NCBI GenBank assembly: GCA_039602395.1
Contig: JBCNJP010000003.1
Span: 17,145,167 to 17,209,166 of the forward strand
Source of the DNA: Deinandra increscens subsp. villosa
Taxonomy: Eukaryota > Streptophyta > Magnoliopsida > Asterales > Asteraceae
Reading direction: 5' to 3'
DNA length: 64,000 nucleotides
Shown one piece after another: positions 1-9,808 of the stretch. The position numbers and the translations under genes were made by a program. Each line of letters opens with the position of its first letter. Position 1 is the stretch's first letter. The notes beneath the pieces are model-generated. The model was not told where the DNA came from and did no database searches. It saw only the letters and a list, made by a program, of their open reading frames with translations.

Positions 1-497
1 TATTCCAAAAACTTACCTTTCACCTCTTGCTGATAAATTATATGAGCTTCACGCTCAATATCGTTATGGCTCATTCCACTTCTTCCTCGATGATATGCCT
101 CCCGATACGCAACAATCCACTTATGGGCATTTTTATTCAGTCGTGAAACACGACCTTTCATTTGATTTTCATTCCTTATACCAAGCTTTCCTGGATTTTC
201 GGCCCGAGTTTCATCGTAGTATTTCTTTACTCGGGTCCAAAATGATTCTTTCTTTTGGTTTTTGCCACGAGCGGCATCCTCACTAACCATACACCATGCC
301 GACATTAAAGCAACATCTTCAGCAGTTTCCCATTTAGTGCTTCGTGATTCATCGTGAGTATTTTGTGAAGTGTGAGGACTTTCAGTGACAGGTATTTGAC
401 TGGAATTTGAAAAAATCTGGGAGTTGTCATAGTTTTGAATATTAGGATAATCAGTAGAATCTTCAAGATTATAAACATTCGTATACGACTGATTCAT
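1..497 (-). CDS. Harbinger ORF1, Myb/SANT-like DNA-binding protein (partial)
   Basis: This is the accessory ORF1 of PIF/Harbinger elements, which in this family binds the element ends and helps the transposase. The reading frame is open from the ATG at 497 to the window edge, about 165 codons. It has a low-complexity Ser/Asn/Tyr-rich N terminus, then a trihelix-like region (W at the start of the 'KWETAEDVALMSAW' stretch, then 'SFWTRVKKYYDE') typical of Myb/SANT-like TE proteins. Unlike the copy at 27294-28305, the N-terminal frame is not broken here. The Harbinger assignment is firm; the binding role is known only from the family. Confidence 0.75.
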   Translation of the reverse strand, partial: MNQSYTNVYNLEDSTDYPNIQNYDNSQIFSNSSQIPVTESPHTSQNTHDESRSTKWETAEDVALMSAWCMVSEDAARGKNQKKESFWTRVKKYYDETRAENPGKLGIRNENQMKGRVSRLNKNAHKWIVAYREAYHRGRSGMSHNDIEREAHIIYQQEVKGKFLE

Positions 498-1101
498 TGT
501 AGGAATAAGAAAATCAAAAGAGGGTTGAAAGTTGAAGATGGAGAATAAGAAATAGGTATGAAAGTAATGTTTGGGTAAATAGCTTATTTATATAGGAAAT
601 TTCATAAGTTTTGATAATTCTTGTATAAGATAATGTTGGCTCTTCTGGATATTTTATCAAAAAAAAAAACTAGCACACCTATGGTATAGTGCCACGTGGC
701 AGATAAGATAAAGTGATAAACGATTAAATTTTATATATTTATATTATATAAAATATATATTTTTTAAAAACATCTCCGTTTTTAATAAATTTTATACCGT
801 GATGTTCAGAAAAAAAAAACTAGAAAAGAGTACGTATTTAGATTTTTTTTAAATGTTAAACATTGCAAGTTATTTCAAACAAACAAGATTATATATAAAA
901 TAAATAGGTTGTAAGAAAATAAAAAAAAGAAATTGAAAAAGGAACCATTCAAAGTGTTACACGTGGAAGGCCCATGACTAAATTGTGTTCAACGAACGGA
1001 GATCGGCAGGGAGAAGCGATTGTCATGGTTTGTTTATTTATTTATTTTTTTAATCCATGGCTCCACCAATCCACTACAATCGATCATTAATGGCCATAGT
1101 C
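498..1101 (-). promoter_or_regulatory. 5' region of left Harbinger copy
   Basis: This AT-rich region upstream of ORF1 has a TATA box at 585-594 on the minus strand, about 90 bp from the ATG. It is collinear with 28306-28904 with few differences. It ends in the terminal inverted repeat. No other gene is visible. Confidence 0.55.
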
Positions 1102-1104
1102 TTA
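1102..1104. repeat. Shared TTA target duplication between two Harbinger copies
   Basis: TTA sits exactly between the CATAGTC end of the left copy and the GACTATCCCCATC start of the right copy. The second TTA is at 28905-28907. A 3-bp TTA/TAA duplication is the family hallmark. Confidence 0.75.
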
Positions 1105-1434
1105 GACTATCCCCATCAACAATCCCCACAACCCAATCTTTCAATAAAAAAATAATTTCTCTCTCCTCCACCTATACAATCCAATCTAACATATTTTTAC
1201 ACTCACACTCACAATCCAATCCAATCTAAATCTTTACTATATAAATATGATTAACAATTATTTATATATATTATGTAATTATTTTATTTTGCCAGAAATA
1301 AATTAAATAAAAAAATATAGAAATAAGATAAAAATATAAAAAAAATTATTTTACATTACAAGCATAGTTAATAAATAGATAAACCAAGTTACACTTGTAA
1401 TTATTCATCAACGGAACAGTTTTGCCACACATGC
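1105..1434 (-). other. 3' subterminal region of Harbinger
   Basis: This is non-coding sequence between the ORF2 stop and the terminal repeat. It is CT-rich with repeated 'aatccaatc'-like words at 1175-1230, a plausible subterminal repeat zone for transposase binding (inference). No gene is seen. Confidence 0.5.
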
Positions 1435-1797
1435 TCAATTAGATCTTTTTTTTAAAGCATTGTGAGTTTCTCTGTTGCGAAGTTGTGCCCTATTGGTCAT
1501 GTATCTTGATAGGTCTGCAACTCGATCCCTAGAGAATTGAACATGTCCAACATCTTCAGTAGAGCTATTTTGAAATTCAGATGGATCATAATAGTGAAGA
1601 TATGTGTGGCGTTCATCCTCAACGATCATATTATGAATGATTATACATGCAATCATAACTTTTCCCATCTTCTCTTTGTCCCACACTAGACATGGGTGTC
1701 GAAGAAATGCAAACCGAGCTTGTAGAACTCCAAATGCACGTTCAACATCTTTTCTAACTGCCTCTTGTTTCTTAGCAAATAGCTTGTGCTTGCGAAG
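1435..1797 (-). pseudogene. Harbinger transposase ORF2, C-terminal block
   Basis: This is the C-terminal part of the DDE transposase (DDE_Tnp_4 type). It holds 'DVERAFGVLQARF', whose Glu (codon 1743-1741) is the third catalytic acid, then 'IIIHNMIVEDE', a family signature, and stops at 1435. The block starts at the CGAAG duplication of element A. Reading from 13200 directly into 1797 restores the frame without a gap, which proves that A inserted into this gene. Confidence 0.85.
1793..1797. repeat. Target duplication CGAAG of element A (left)
   Basis: CGAAG at 1793-1797 matches CGAAG at 13200-13204. These flank the outer ends of the two LTRs of element A. A third CGAAG at 3586 belongs to the copied flank inside the element. 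Confidence 0.85.
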
Positions 1798-3585
1798 TGA
1801 TGTGCAAAAATCGATCTATAAAAAATAAACTAATTTATCCTAGACCTAGACACACTAAATTAAAACCCAATTAACCTCAAACTAGACCGACTCAACAGGC
1901 AAGTGAACCTATCGGATGTAGAATAGCTATCGGCAGACCGGGGTCGAACCCTAGAGACACTAAAAGACAAAATTAACTAAGAAAAATAAATTACTGATTA
2001 ATTGATGAAAATTGGTTTTGTTTTGGAGAATTGATTAACTGATTAAATTAACTAAAATTAACTAATTAACTAAACTTACTAAAAATGGAAACTGCTAAAA
2101 ATGGAAAGTTACTAAAAATAGAAAGCAAACCACAAACTCAAACCCTAAAGACGAAAACCAGATATGACGAGAAATACCACCTAGACCTAGAATCCTAGTT
2201 AATGCTAACGACTTTCCTTGACTATGACAATTCCGATTAAACCAGATTCTAAAGATTCAACCTATAGAAAACCTATGAGCCCCCGAAATCCTCTCCGGAC
2301 GTAACTGATAAGGATCCTAACGGTTGGAAAACGCTCACTGATTTGTTAGTTCACTTTTTAAGTACATCCTAACCGATAATTCTACCGCTCAATTAATTGG
2401 TTCACCTTTTGAGTATTTCCCAATTCAATTACCCTAACCACCCGCGAAACTAATCTAGGGCACCTTAAGGCAATAGGAGCTACCTCTAACCACTATGAAG
2501 ATCACAACTAGCAAATTAGCTAACTAATCTAGGGGACTTCCTTTTGAGACAATCCTAATCTAGACAATTAACCAACCCAACTAAGTTGACAAGGTTATCC
2601 CCTTTTAAGTTCTAACCAAGGCAGAATAAAGCAATCAAAGTATCAATTAAAGACCAATGTTCTAGTTCAGGACGTCTCCTAAACTATTCTCTAGATGGAA
2701 ACCCTAAAGCGACCACCTTTAGATGTATTACCCAACCCGAAAGACATTCGAAGATAACACAAACATCAATCAACAATCAAAACCCTAACTACAATATGCA
2801 TACGCAATAATCACAGCAGGTTATAGGATTTTCAATAGATTATCAACACATCAAATATTGTCACAATCAAGGAAAAGTCGAAAAGCACTAACTAATCATC
2901 AATTGGTCTAGATGGTACAAAAGAATTAGCCAATAACAGTAAACATAACTGCGTTCATCATAAAAACAGTAGTAATGATCATGAACACAATCTGGTCTAA
3001 TGAAAACAAGAATTAAATCGAAAGATTAAGAACCCGGGGAAGCGATTGAGAGTCGAATTCTTCAATCCTAGGGCTCCAATGGCTTCAATCTTGCTCTTCT
3101 GCTCCGAAAATCGTTTTCAGTGGCTCTGAGACACGTCAAGGTGAATGTAATTCGACTGGAAACCCCGCATTGTATTTATAAGTGAAAAATTATGGTTTCC
3201 CGGAATATTAGCCTCCAAGCGTATCGCTTGGAGGTTTCCTGGTCAGTAGGTGATACGCTTGCATCCACAAATTGACAAAATAGTCGAGTCAACGTTTAAA
3301 ACACCGCATTTGACTTTCTCACAGCAAGCGTATCGCTTGCATCTCCATGAGCACTAGGCGATACGCTTGGTGCTTCAAACTCAACATTTTCTTCTTTTTT
3401 GATCTTCAATTCTTGACCAATGCTCGTTTCCCTCGGGACTTGTACCAAAACTGCAATTTAGCTCCGAAACACACATTAAGACACTAATAAACAAAAACAA
3501 CTAAAAACCTATGGAAATTGACTCAAAAGACTCTCAAAACGACTTGAAAACATAAAGGAAAACCGATGTGTTTTGCAACACATCA
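1798..3585 (-). repeat. 3' LTR of element A
   Basis: This matches 11412-13199 in length (1788 bp) and sequence. On the minus strand U3 comes first (3585 down), with a motif array at 3219-3366 and TATAAATA at 3180-3173. The first 860 bp of the + strand listing differ from the other LTR by about one base, and the U3 half differs by about 23. Confidence 0.9.
3219..3366. promoter_or_regulatory. U3 array of four GCGTATCGC/GCGATACGC motifs (element A, 3' LTR)
   Basis: The copies are at 3219-3227 (GCGTATCGC), 3250-3258 (GTGATACGC), 3328-3336 (GCGTATCGC) and 3358-3366 (GCGATACGC). Starts are 31, 78 and 30 bp apart. Copies 1 and 3 sit inside short hairpins such as CAAGCGTATCGCTTG. The array begins 39 bp upstream of the TATA box on the minus strand. 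Confidence 0.75.
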
Positions 3586-3861
3586 CGAAGTTGTGGAGAA
3601 GTTATCGACTTGACAAAGGTGGCCCATGAAGGATATATACCGTCAGTGAGATAATAAGCCATATTGTAATCTCGACCATTAACAGTGTAACTCACATTTG
3701 GTGCTTGACCTGACAATACATCGTCAAAAAGAGGGGATCGGTCGAGAACGTTAATGTCATTGCACGTACCTTGTGTTCCAAAGAATGCATGCCATATCCA
3801 TAGGTCATATGATGTAACAGCTTCTAAAATGATTGTTGGTTTACCGCTTCTACCTGCATAT
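3586..3861 (-). pseudogene. 276-bp copy of Harbinger transposase inside element A
   Basis: This matches 13200-13475 without indels and with about five substitutions. It begins with the same CGAAG and abuts the LTR exactly as the genuine flank does at 13199/13200. It encodes the middle of the transposase, including the second catalytic Asp region ('CNDINVLDRSPLF'). It sits where the polypurine tract should meet the 3' LTR. The likeliest origin is gene conversion or repair copying of '5' flank plus 5' LTR' onto the 3' LTR. Confidence 0.8.
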
Positions 3862-4378
3862 CCCCCCACTTAACCTTTTTTCGTCCCCGAAAAAACCTGC
3901 AAATGGAATCATAACCTGAGTAATTGGGTTCCAACCTTTTCAATTTCATCAATTTCATCAATTTCAATTCAATTAGCCTACTGACATTCCGGTAGCGATT
4001 ATCGATATTTCGATCCGATTAAGCCCAACACCAACCTTTGAGCCCCCAAGGTGTTTATAAATTACCGAATACTTTCCAATCTGCCTATGTGTCCCACTCT
4101 AGAGAGATCAAGTTCAACCTAATCCCGAATCATATTCAGTCCGAATAAAGGGTAATAAAGATATAACTTTTTGATTTTTCCCACCCCCCTTAAATCAGAT
4201 ACAAAAATGTCCAAAGAATTATGGAGTTAGATGGAATGTGAAGTGCTTGAGCATTTATTTCCTAAACTACCATATCGTTTCACCTCTTTTTTTTTCTTTT
4301 CTTCTCATTTTTCCATTTTTTTCTTTCTTTCTCTTTTTTTTTCTTCGTAATTGGTCAATTTTACCTATAATTACCAAT

Positions 4379-4531
4379 GGACATCATCAGAGGTATTCTT
4401 TCACAAGGTCTTACCCCCGAAATCATACGTGAGTATTTTGCCCGCGAGATCCGGAACATCATCAGAGGTACTTACCACGTGATACTATCCTTAGTTTGTA
4501 CATGAGTATTTTGCCCCTTCACTCTAATTCA
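4379..4531 (-). repeat. Tandemly duplicated conserved non-coding block (element A)
   Basis: Two units of about 75 bp each start with 'ggacatcatcagaggta' or a close variant (4379 and 4452) and end in 'gagtattttgccc'. The block is about 95 percent identical by eye to 62970-63122 in element C, although the LTRs of A and C are far more diverged. A role as an RNA signal is inference. Confidence 0.65.
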
Positions 4532-5026
4532 TTAACCAATTATTACCTAGTATGCTCATGATGGAAAAATGGGGCGCCGTTATTTCTCGGATTTGCTTTC
4601 GCAAAAAGATCATAACGTGCCAGGTATTCTAAGGACATATAAGTATCTATCCTAAAGGGGTCTCTTTCCTCATAATCCTCAGTTTCAGTATTCATATCAC
4701 TCCTAAAATGTGAACCCACTAGCAGACTGATTAATTACATATTTATACAACAAATAAACACAATGGGATATTTAATCTTTACTAAGTTAGCTGGGCCTAC
4801 CAATACATCACTAACCGGTAATGTTTTCAACTGTTAATTATATTTATCATTTAAATACTTAATCAGACAACCAATCCTCGGGTTTTACCTATCATCTTCC
4901 ATTTTAAACTGCAGATTTAATCAGAAACATTTTTTTCCAATTTTTCAATTTTTTTTTCAAACAAAACTCACACTTTAAACAAACTCACTAAAACTGACTC
5001 AACTCACGAGACACGACACGTAGTCT

Positions 5027-5044
5027 CCCCATCCCCACACTTGA
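5027..5044 (-). promoter_or_regulatory. Internal polypurine-tract-like cassette (element A)
   Basis: On the minus strand it reads AAGTGTGGGGATGGGG and is preceded by 'agggacaatgtg'. It resembles the polypurine tract bordering the 3' LTR of related elements but lies about 1.2 kb further inside. The same arrangement exists in B and C. Confidence 0.5.
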
Positions 5045-5522
5045 AACTCACATTGTCCCTAATGTGAACTGAGAAACGACTCAAACAAATAAAAGAAAAA
5101 AAACAGAAAAAATAAATAAATAAATAAATAAAGACTGAAAAATAAAAGAACAGAAAAAAATGGAACAGACTCCCCTGATTGAATCGGCCATGAAAGAAAA
5201 GGATCTTGTTCCTCGCCCTCCAATTCGAACGTGATATCGAAAACTCACCAACTCCGGAATTGCATCAAAAGAAATCGTCACGGACGAAAGCGGTGACTAA
5301 CAAACCATATTCTAACAACCACAGCAAACCAAAATCACAGCAGCATATATATATATATCAAACAAACCACCCAACCGGTTAACCCCGTACAAATTCCCAA
5401 GTATCAGAATATCATAATATTAGTACACACCATGATAATAAAAACAAAAATAAAGAAAAAGTACAAGGATGTGAAATAACCGATCAAAAGGCTGCTGCTG
5501 TCATAATACTGCATCCAACTCC

Positions 5523-6764
5523 CTACTCCTCAGCATCATCATCAGAATCATCAGGCTCGTCATCTCCAGCCTCAGGCTCACGGAAGAAATCAGGTACCTC
5601 GAACCCCTGGGCAATGAACAAACTCCTAATGGCCCTATCCTGCAAATCCATCCTCAGAATCATCTCATCTCTAACTGCCTCCAATGTCAACGGCTCAGCT
5701 CTCGGCGCTCTAACAGGTCTAGCAACCGGAGGCATCTCAGCCCTCTGCGGAATCCTCCTCCTCGCAGGGGCTCCAACCTCAACCCATCTCGGGGGATCAT
5801 CAAATGGACAAAAACCAGCCTTCCGCATATCCAGTAAACTATAAGGCAATGTCGGGGGTCCAGCAGTCAAATGCGAAGGCCTATACCTATCTAAAACTCC
5901 CAAACGATCAGCCAACCTACCAATATATGGACCCAGATCCAACCTCGCCTCCGGCCCACCCTTGCGGGGCCGGGCAACTGACTGAATGAAAACCATAGCG
6001 AGGTTGGTCGGGTGTCTCTCCACCAACGACCTCAAACAAAACATATCTAACATGTTAATCTTCTCAGCTCCAGCCCGTCTACCAATCAGCGAACACGCTA
6101 AAATCCTACGCACATATCTCAGAAACGGATCCCTAATCGCAGAAGCTACTAAATCGACCGTGTACGACGCATCAGAAATAGTCTCCCAGAACGCTCGCAA
6201 GTGACCATCAACAACATACAAATCCTTGGCCTTCTTGGCCGTCCCCCTCAAACTCCTCCTAAACTCCGATGTGGCGACCTCCTCCTGTGTATAAAAGCCT
6301 AAAGCGACAGCAAACTGAGGCACGCTCATCTCGAACAATCTCCTCCCAAGAGCAAATGAAACACAGACCGGAGAATCAAACTCCTTGATATCATACTTCC
6401 ATGTCGAATGGAACTCCACGGTCAGCTCCCGGTACTGGGGTCCATCACAAGCTAAAACTCTCCTCCATCTCTCGTCTAACAGCTGCTCCAACCTAGCCCT
6501 CGCTCCCATCCTATCCAGAAGATCCCAGTCGAATGTCCTATGCTGGAGCAAGTCTAGGCGCATAAACGTCTCACATCGCTCACCCTCGTAGGTACCCTGA
6601 AACTACAGCAGTGTGTGATCCTCAATCCGGCGCTCCTCAACCGGCGGCAGCTCCTCCTCGTAGTTCGGTAAAACCTCGTCTGCCAAATACGGGATCCTCG
6701 ACCGGTGATGAATAACCTTGGTCGTTTTCTGCTTCTTCCTCGAACCACTACCAGAGGCCTCCAT
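5523..6764 (-). pseudogene. Athila env-like third ORF (ATHILA ORF-1 domain)
   Basis: This is the extra ORF that many Athila elements carry behind pol. Its function is unproven, though it has been called envelope-like. From the ATG at 6764 the frame runs 413 codons to 5523 with one in-frame TAG at 6605-6603 (codon 54). The rest is open for 346+ codons. Family-like features are 'LTVEFHSTWKYD', 'RRLFEMSVPQFAVALGFYT', a 'W..IS' segment, 'IRDPFLRYVRRILACSL' and 'INMLDMFCL'. The C terminus is Pro/Arg-rich and then strongly acidic. I see no signal peptide or membrane segment. The TAG may be a CAG-to-TAG change, as expected from cytosine methylation decay. Confidence 0.8.
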
Positions 6765-8463
6765 ACCTGCAAAACAGATTTAACAGTGATATCCAAGCAA
6801 CACACATCAATCGCAAACTATTTTTGAATTTTTAATTTTTTTAATTTTTTTTTAAATTGATTAAAAATAACTGAAAGAAAACGGGTTTAAAAACTAAAAA
6901 CAAAGTACTCGAAACCAAAAGAACAAGAAAGACACAACAATTTTCAGAAAAATCGGGCATGACCCGTTCGTTTATCGAGCAAAACCAGTTCTTCACAAAA
7001 CCTGTCAAAAATGTATAAATGCATCCAATTCACCCAGAATTCCAGATTTTCAACCATCCCGATCCAATTATGAACATATAAATCAATCTATATTACGCAA
7101 GCAAAATCCATCACAGAATCATGATAATTCCAAACCCACAGCCATCCCATAATCACTCTTGATTATCTCGACTAAGGCCAATTAAATAGATATATAAATC
7201 AGACAAATTTAACAAATAACAATGAATAGTCCAAACCAAGCCTAAACCATACCCGACCCCACCAATCAATCACTGCTAATGAAACTGATGCTACACATCT
7301 CAACTGCCTATACAAAATATCCAATCAAAAATCACAGAACTCATGGCATTACGCCCAACAAAACATCTAGCCAAAAAAAAAAGTAGTTCTAATCAGACCG
7401 GGTTTCTTATCAAACACATAAACACACGCAGTTTCTAGCCTAAACCAAACAAAGCATGAATAGAATAACACAAACCGGACAAGAGAACGAAAAATGTGAC
7501 AGGGAGAGATGGGAGACGTACCTGGAATCGCGAATTTTTAAAAACAAAACTTCTGAAATGGGTGATCGGACTGTGACGGCAGTCTCAGAGCTGCAACACC
7601 ACCGGCGGCTTGCCGGCACTCGGACAGTGGTGGCGGCGGTGGGTGAACCGGCAGTCGGCGGCTGTGGCGGGTAAGATGATTACGGAGGATGGCGGGTATA
7701 GGTGGTGGATGATGGTGTAGGTAGGTCTGGTGGGAGTGGTGATGTGCGGTGGTGGTTGGTGAAGGCGGCGGTGGTAGGTTTCGGTTGGTAAGGGGCGAAT
7801 TAGGGTTCGGATGTTGGTGAAGGTGGATGGGGACGGTGGTGTGATGGGGAGGTGATAGGTGATGGTGGCAGTGGAGGGCGGCGATAGGTGGTGGCTAAGG
7901 TGGCGGTGGTGTATGGCGATGGGGCGATGGAGGATGTGGGAGCTGGTGGTGGCTGGATTAGGGCTAAATGGGGACGAAAGGGTGGTTTTAACAGAGATTT
8001 TTTTTTTCTTGGGCTCTCACCTGCAAGCGTATCGCTTGCAGGACACAAACCCTGCAGGCGTATCGCTTGCAGGACATTGACCGCCTTTTTGACCTTACTT
8101 CCAAGCGTATCGCTTGGAGTAATGCTCATCCCAGGCGATACGCTTGGAACGAGATTTCCAGGGAATTTTTGAGATTTCCCATACTTAGTTAAATTTTCGA
8201 TGTTTTAAAAAATTCTCATCACCCTGGAATTTCAAGCCCTGCAAATTTATACTAACCAATACATACCTGGGACTCCATTTCTGCATGAATTCGCTCTTCC
8301 AGACATCTTCAATTCCCTGAAACATCAAACAAACACACAAACGCAAAAACCGAAAAAACACAAAAAACGAAAACACAAACACACGAAAATAAATAGAAAA
8401 CACACAAGCTGCTACTATACAAACTCTACAACTCGGATTTTTACCGAGTACTTACCTCCTCAC
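6765..8463 (-). other. Element A spacer between pol and env-like ORF
   Basis: About 1.7 kb of non-coding sequence. It is AT-rich at 6800-7450, has a strongly G-rich GGTGG-repeated stretch on the + strand at 7560-7960, and holds the motif array at 8027-8143. No supported gene. Confidence 0.6.
8027..8143. promoter_or_regulatory. Post-pol array of four GCGTATCGC-type motifs (element A)
   Basis: The copies are at 8027-8035, 8058-8066, 8105-8113 (GCGTATCGC) and 8135-8143 (GCGATACGC). Start spacings are 31, 47 and 30 bp. The spacer between the pairs resembles the U3 spacer ('ccgcctttttgacc' against 'ccgcctttgact'), so the block looks duplicated from, or to, U3. It lies upstream of the env-like ORF on the minus strand, so it could serve as an internal promoter (inference). 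Confidence 0.75.
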
Positions 8464-9808
8464 TCATTCTCCATCAATGTTGTGGAGAACCAAGTTCTCC
8501 TCATCCGTCTCAACCGGTCCTCCTATGTAATGCTTCAATCTATGACCGTTCACTTTCCAAACTCCACTATCTGACTCTAACTGAACCGTTCCATACGGGA
8601 ACACCTCCTTCACAACATACGGTCCTCTCCACCTGGATTTCAACTTACCTGGAAAAAGTCTAAGACGCGAATCATATAGCAAAACCCTATCCCACACTTA
8701 AACTCTTTCCTACCTTTCAACTTACTATCATGTAACGCCTTTGTGCGTTCCTTGTATCCCCAAGACCTCTCATACGCCTCATTCCTAAGCTCTTCTACCT
8801 CATGAATTTGGAGAAACCGGCTCTTAGCCGCCTTGGCTAAATCAAGATTGATCGATCGAATGGCCCAATAGGCCTTGTGTTCCAACTCAACCGGTAGATG
8901 ACACGTTTTCCCATAAACCATCATAAAGGGCGTGGTTCCTATGGGTGTTTTGAAAGCAGTATGGAAAGCCCATAACGCATCATCTAACTTATCGGACCAA
9001 TCCTTGTAATTGCTTCCGACAGTTTTCTCCAAAATCCTCTTAACCCCTCTATAGCATTCTCCACTTGACCGCTCGTTTGTGGATGATAAGCGGTCGAAGT
9101 CCTATGATTCACTCCATATCTAGCTAACACCTTCTCCATTTGGGCATTGCAAAAATGCGTGCCCCTATCACTAATCAACACCTTAGGGGTTCCAAACCTA
9201 CTAAACAGTGTCCTCAAAAACCTCACAACCACTCGTGCATCATTAGTAGGCAAGGCTTGAGCCTCAACCCACTTAGAAACATAATCAATCGCAACGAGGA
9301 TGTACCGATTCCCCCGGGATGTGGGGAATGGTCCCATGAAATCAATACCCCAAATATCGAACACATCAACACCTTGGATAGGGTGTTGGGGCATCTCATT
9401 CCGGTGTGAGATGTTACCTGCTCTCTGACACGCATCACACTTCCTAACTAACTCGTGAGCATCCTTAAACAATGCCGGCCAATAAAAACCTGAATCTAAC
9501 ACCTTCCTAGCAGTATAGGTAGGCCCGAAATGTCCACCAACTAAACCATCATGACAATGCTTAAGGATCTCTACTCCCTCCTCACGACTCACACATCTCC
9601 TAAAAGAACCATCTATCCCAACCCGGAACAAATAAGGACTATCCCAAATGTAGTGCTTAGAATCGTTAAGGAATTTCCTCCTCTGTTGGGATGTCAAGCC
9701 ATCTAAAATCGTACCATGTGCCAAGTAATTAGCTATATCAGAAAACCATGGCATGCCCTGTTCCTCAGCACTCGTGACTCCTACAAACTCCTCACTAGCA
9801 GCCATCAC
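8464..9808 (-). pseudogene. Element A integrase and pol C terminus
   Basis: This is the Ty3/gypsy integrase that inserts the cDNA. It spans three overlapping frames (9808-8984, 9032-8640, 8697-8464), so there are at least two frameshifts, plus one relative to the upstream RT frame. Visible parts are the HHCC zinc region ('ILKHCHDG', 'CDACQRAGN'), the first Asp in 'IWGIDFMGPFP', the second in 'LISDRGTHFCN', and the Glu motif 'TSGQVEN', where the frame breaks. The C-terminal GPY-like part follows ('RWRGPYVV', 'VNGHRLKHY'). It is non-functional. Confidence 0.85.

Larger units (their letters stand above)
1..1101 (-). mobile_element. PIF/Harbinger transposon, left copy (partial)
   Basis: This is the 5' end of a Harbinger element on the minus strand, cut by the window edge. 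It is nearly identical to 27810-28904, the ORF1 end of the neighbouring element. It contains the N-terminal part of the Myb-like ORF1 (497 down to 1), a TATA box (TATATAAATA, 585-594, minus) and the terminal repeat ending in CATAGTC at 1101. The TTA that follows is shared with the start of the next Harbinger, so the two elements lie directly in tandem. Confidence 0.8.
3862..5522 (-). other. Element A 3' non-coding region
   Basis: This region lies between the env-like ORF and the 3' LTR. It contains a remnant of the terminal polypurine region (3862-3900), a CT-rich tract (4280-4345), a tandem conserved block (4379-4531) and an internal polypurine-like cassette (5027-5044). No open reading frame is convincing. 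Confidence 0.6.

Noticed and set aside
1020..1229. Short plus-strand frame at the Harbinger junction
   Set aside because: It spans the boundary between two transposon copies and has no coding features.
3534..3869. Second independent Harbinger transposase insertion at 3.5-3.9 kb
   Set aside because: It matches 13200-13475 gap-free with the same LTR junction, so it is a copied flank and not another transposon.
8027..8143. Motif array considered as CRISPR or satellite
   Set aside because: Only four short copies with regular but unequal gaps and alternating orientation in a plant retrotransposon; neither type fits.
7456..8172. G-rich plus-strand frames in element A
   Set aside because: Composition artefacts in the non-coding spacer, antisense to the element.
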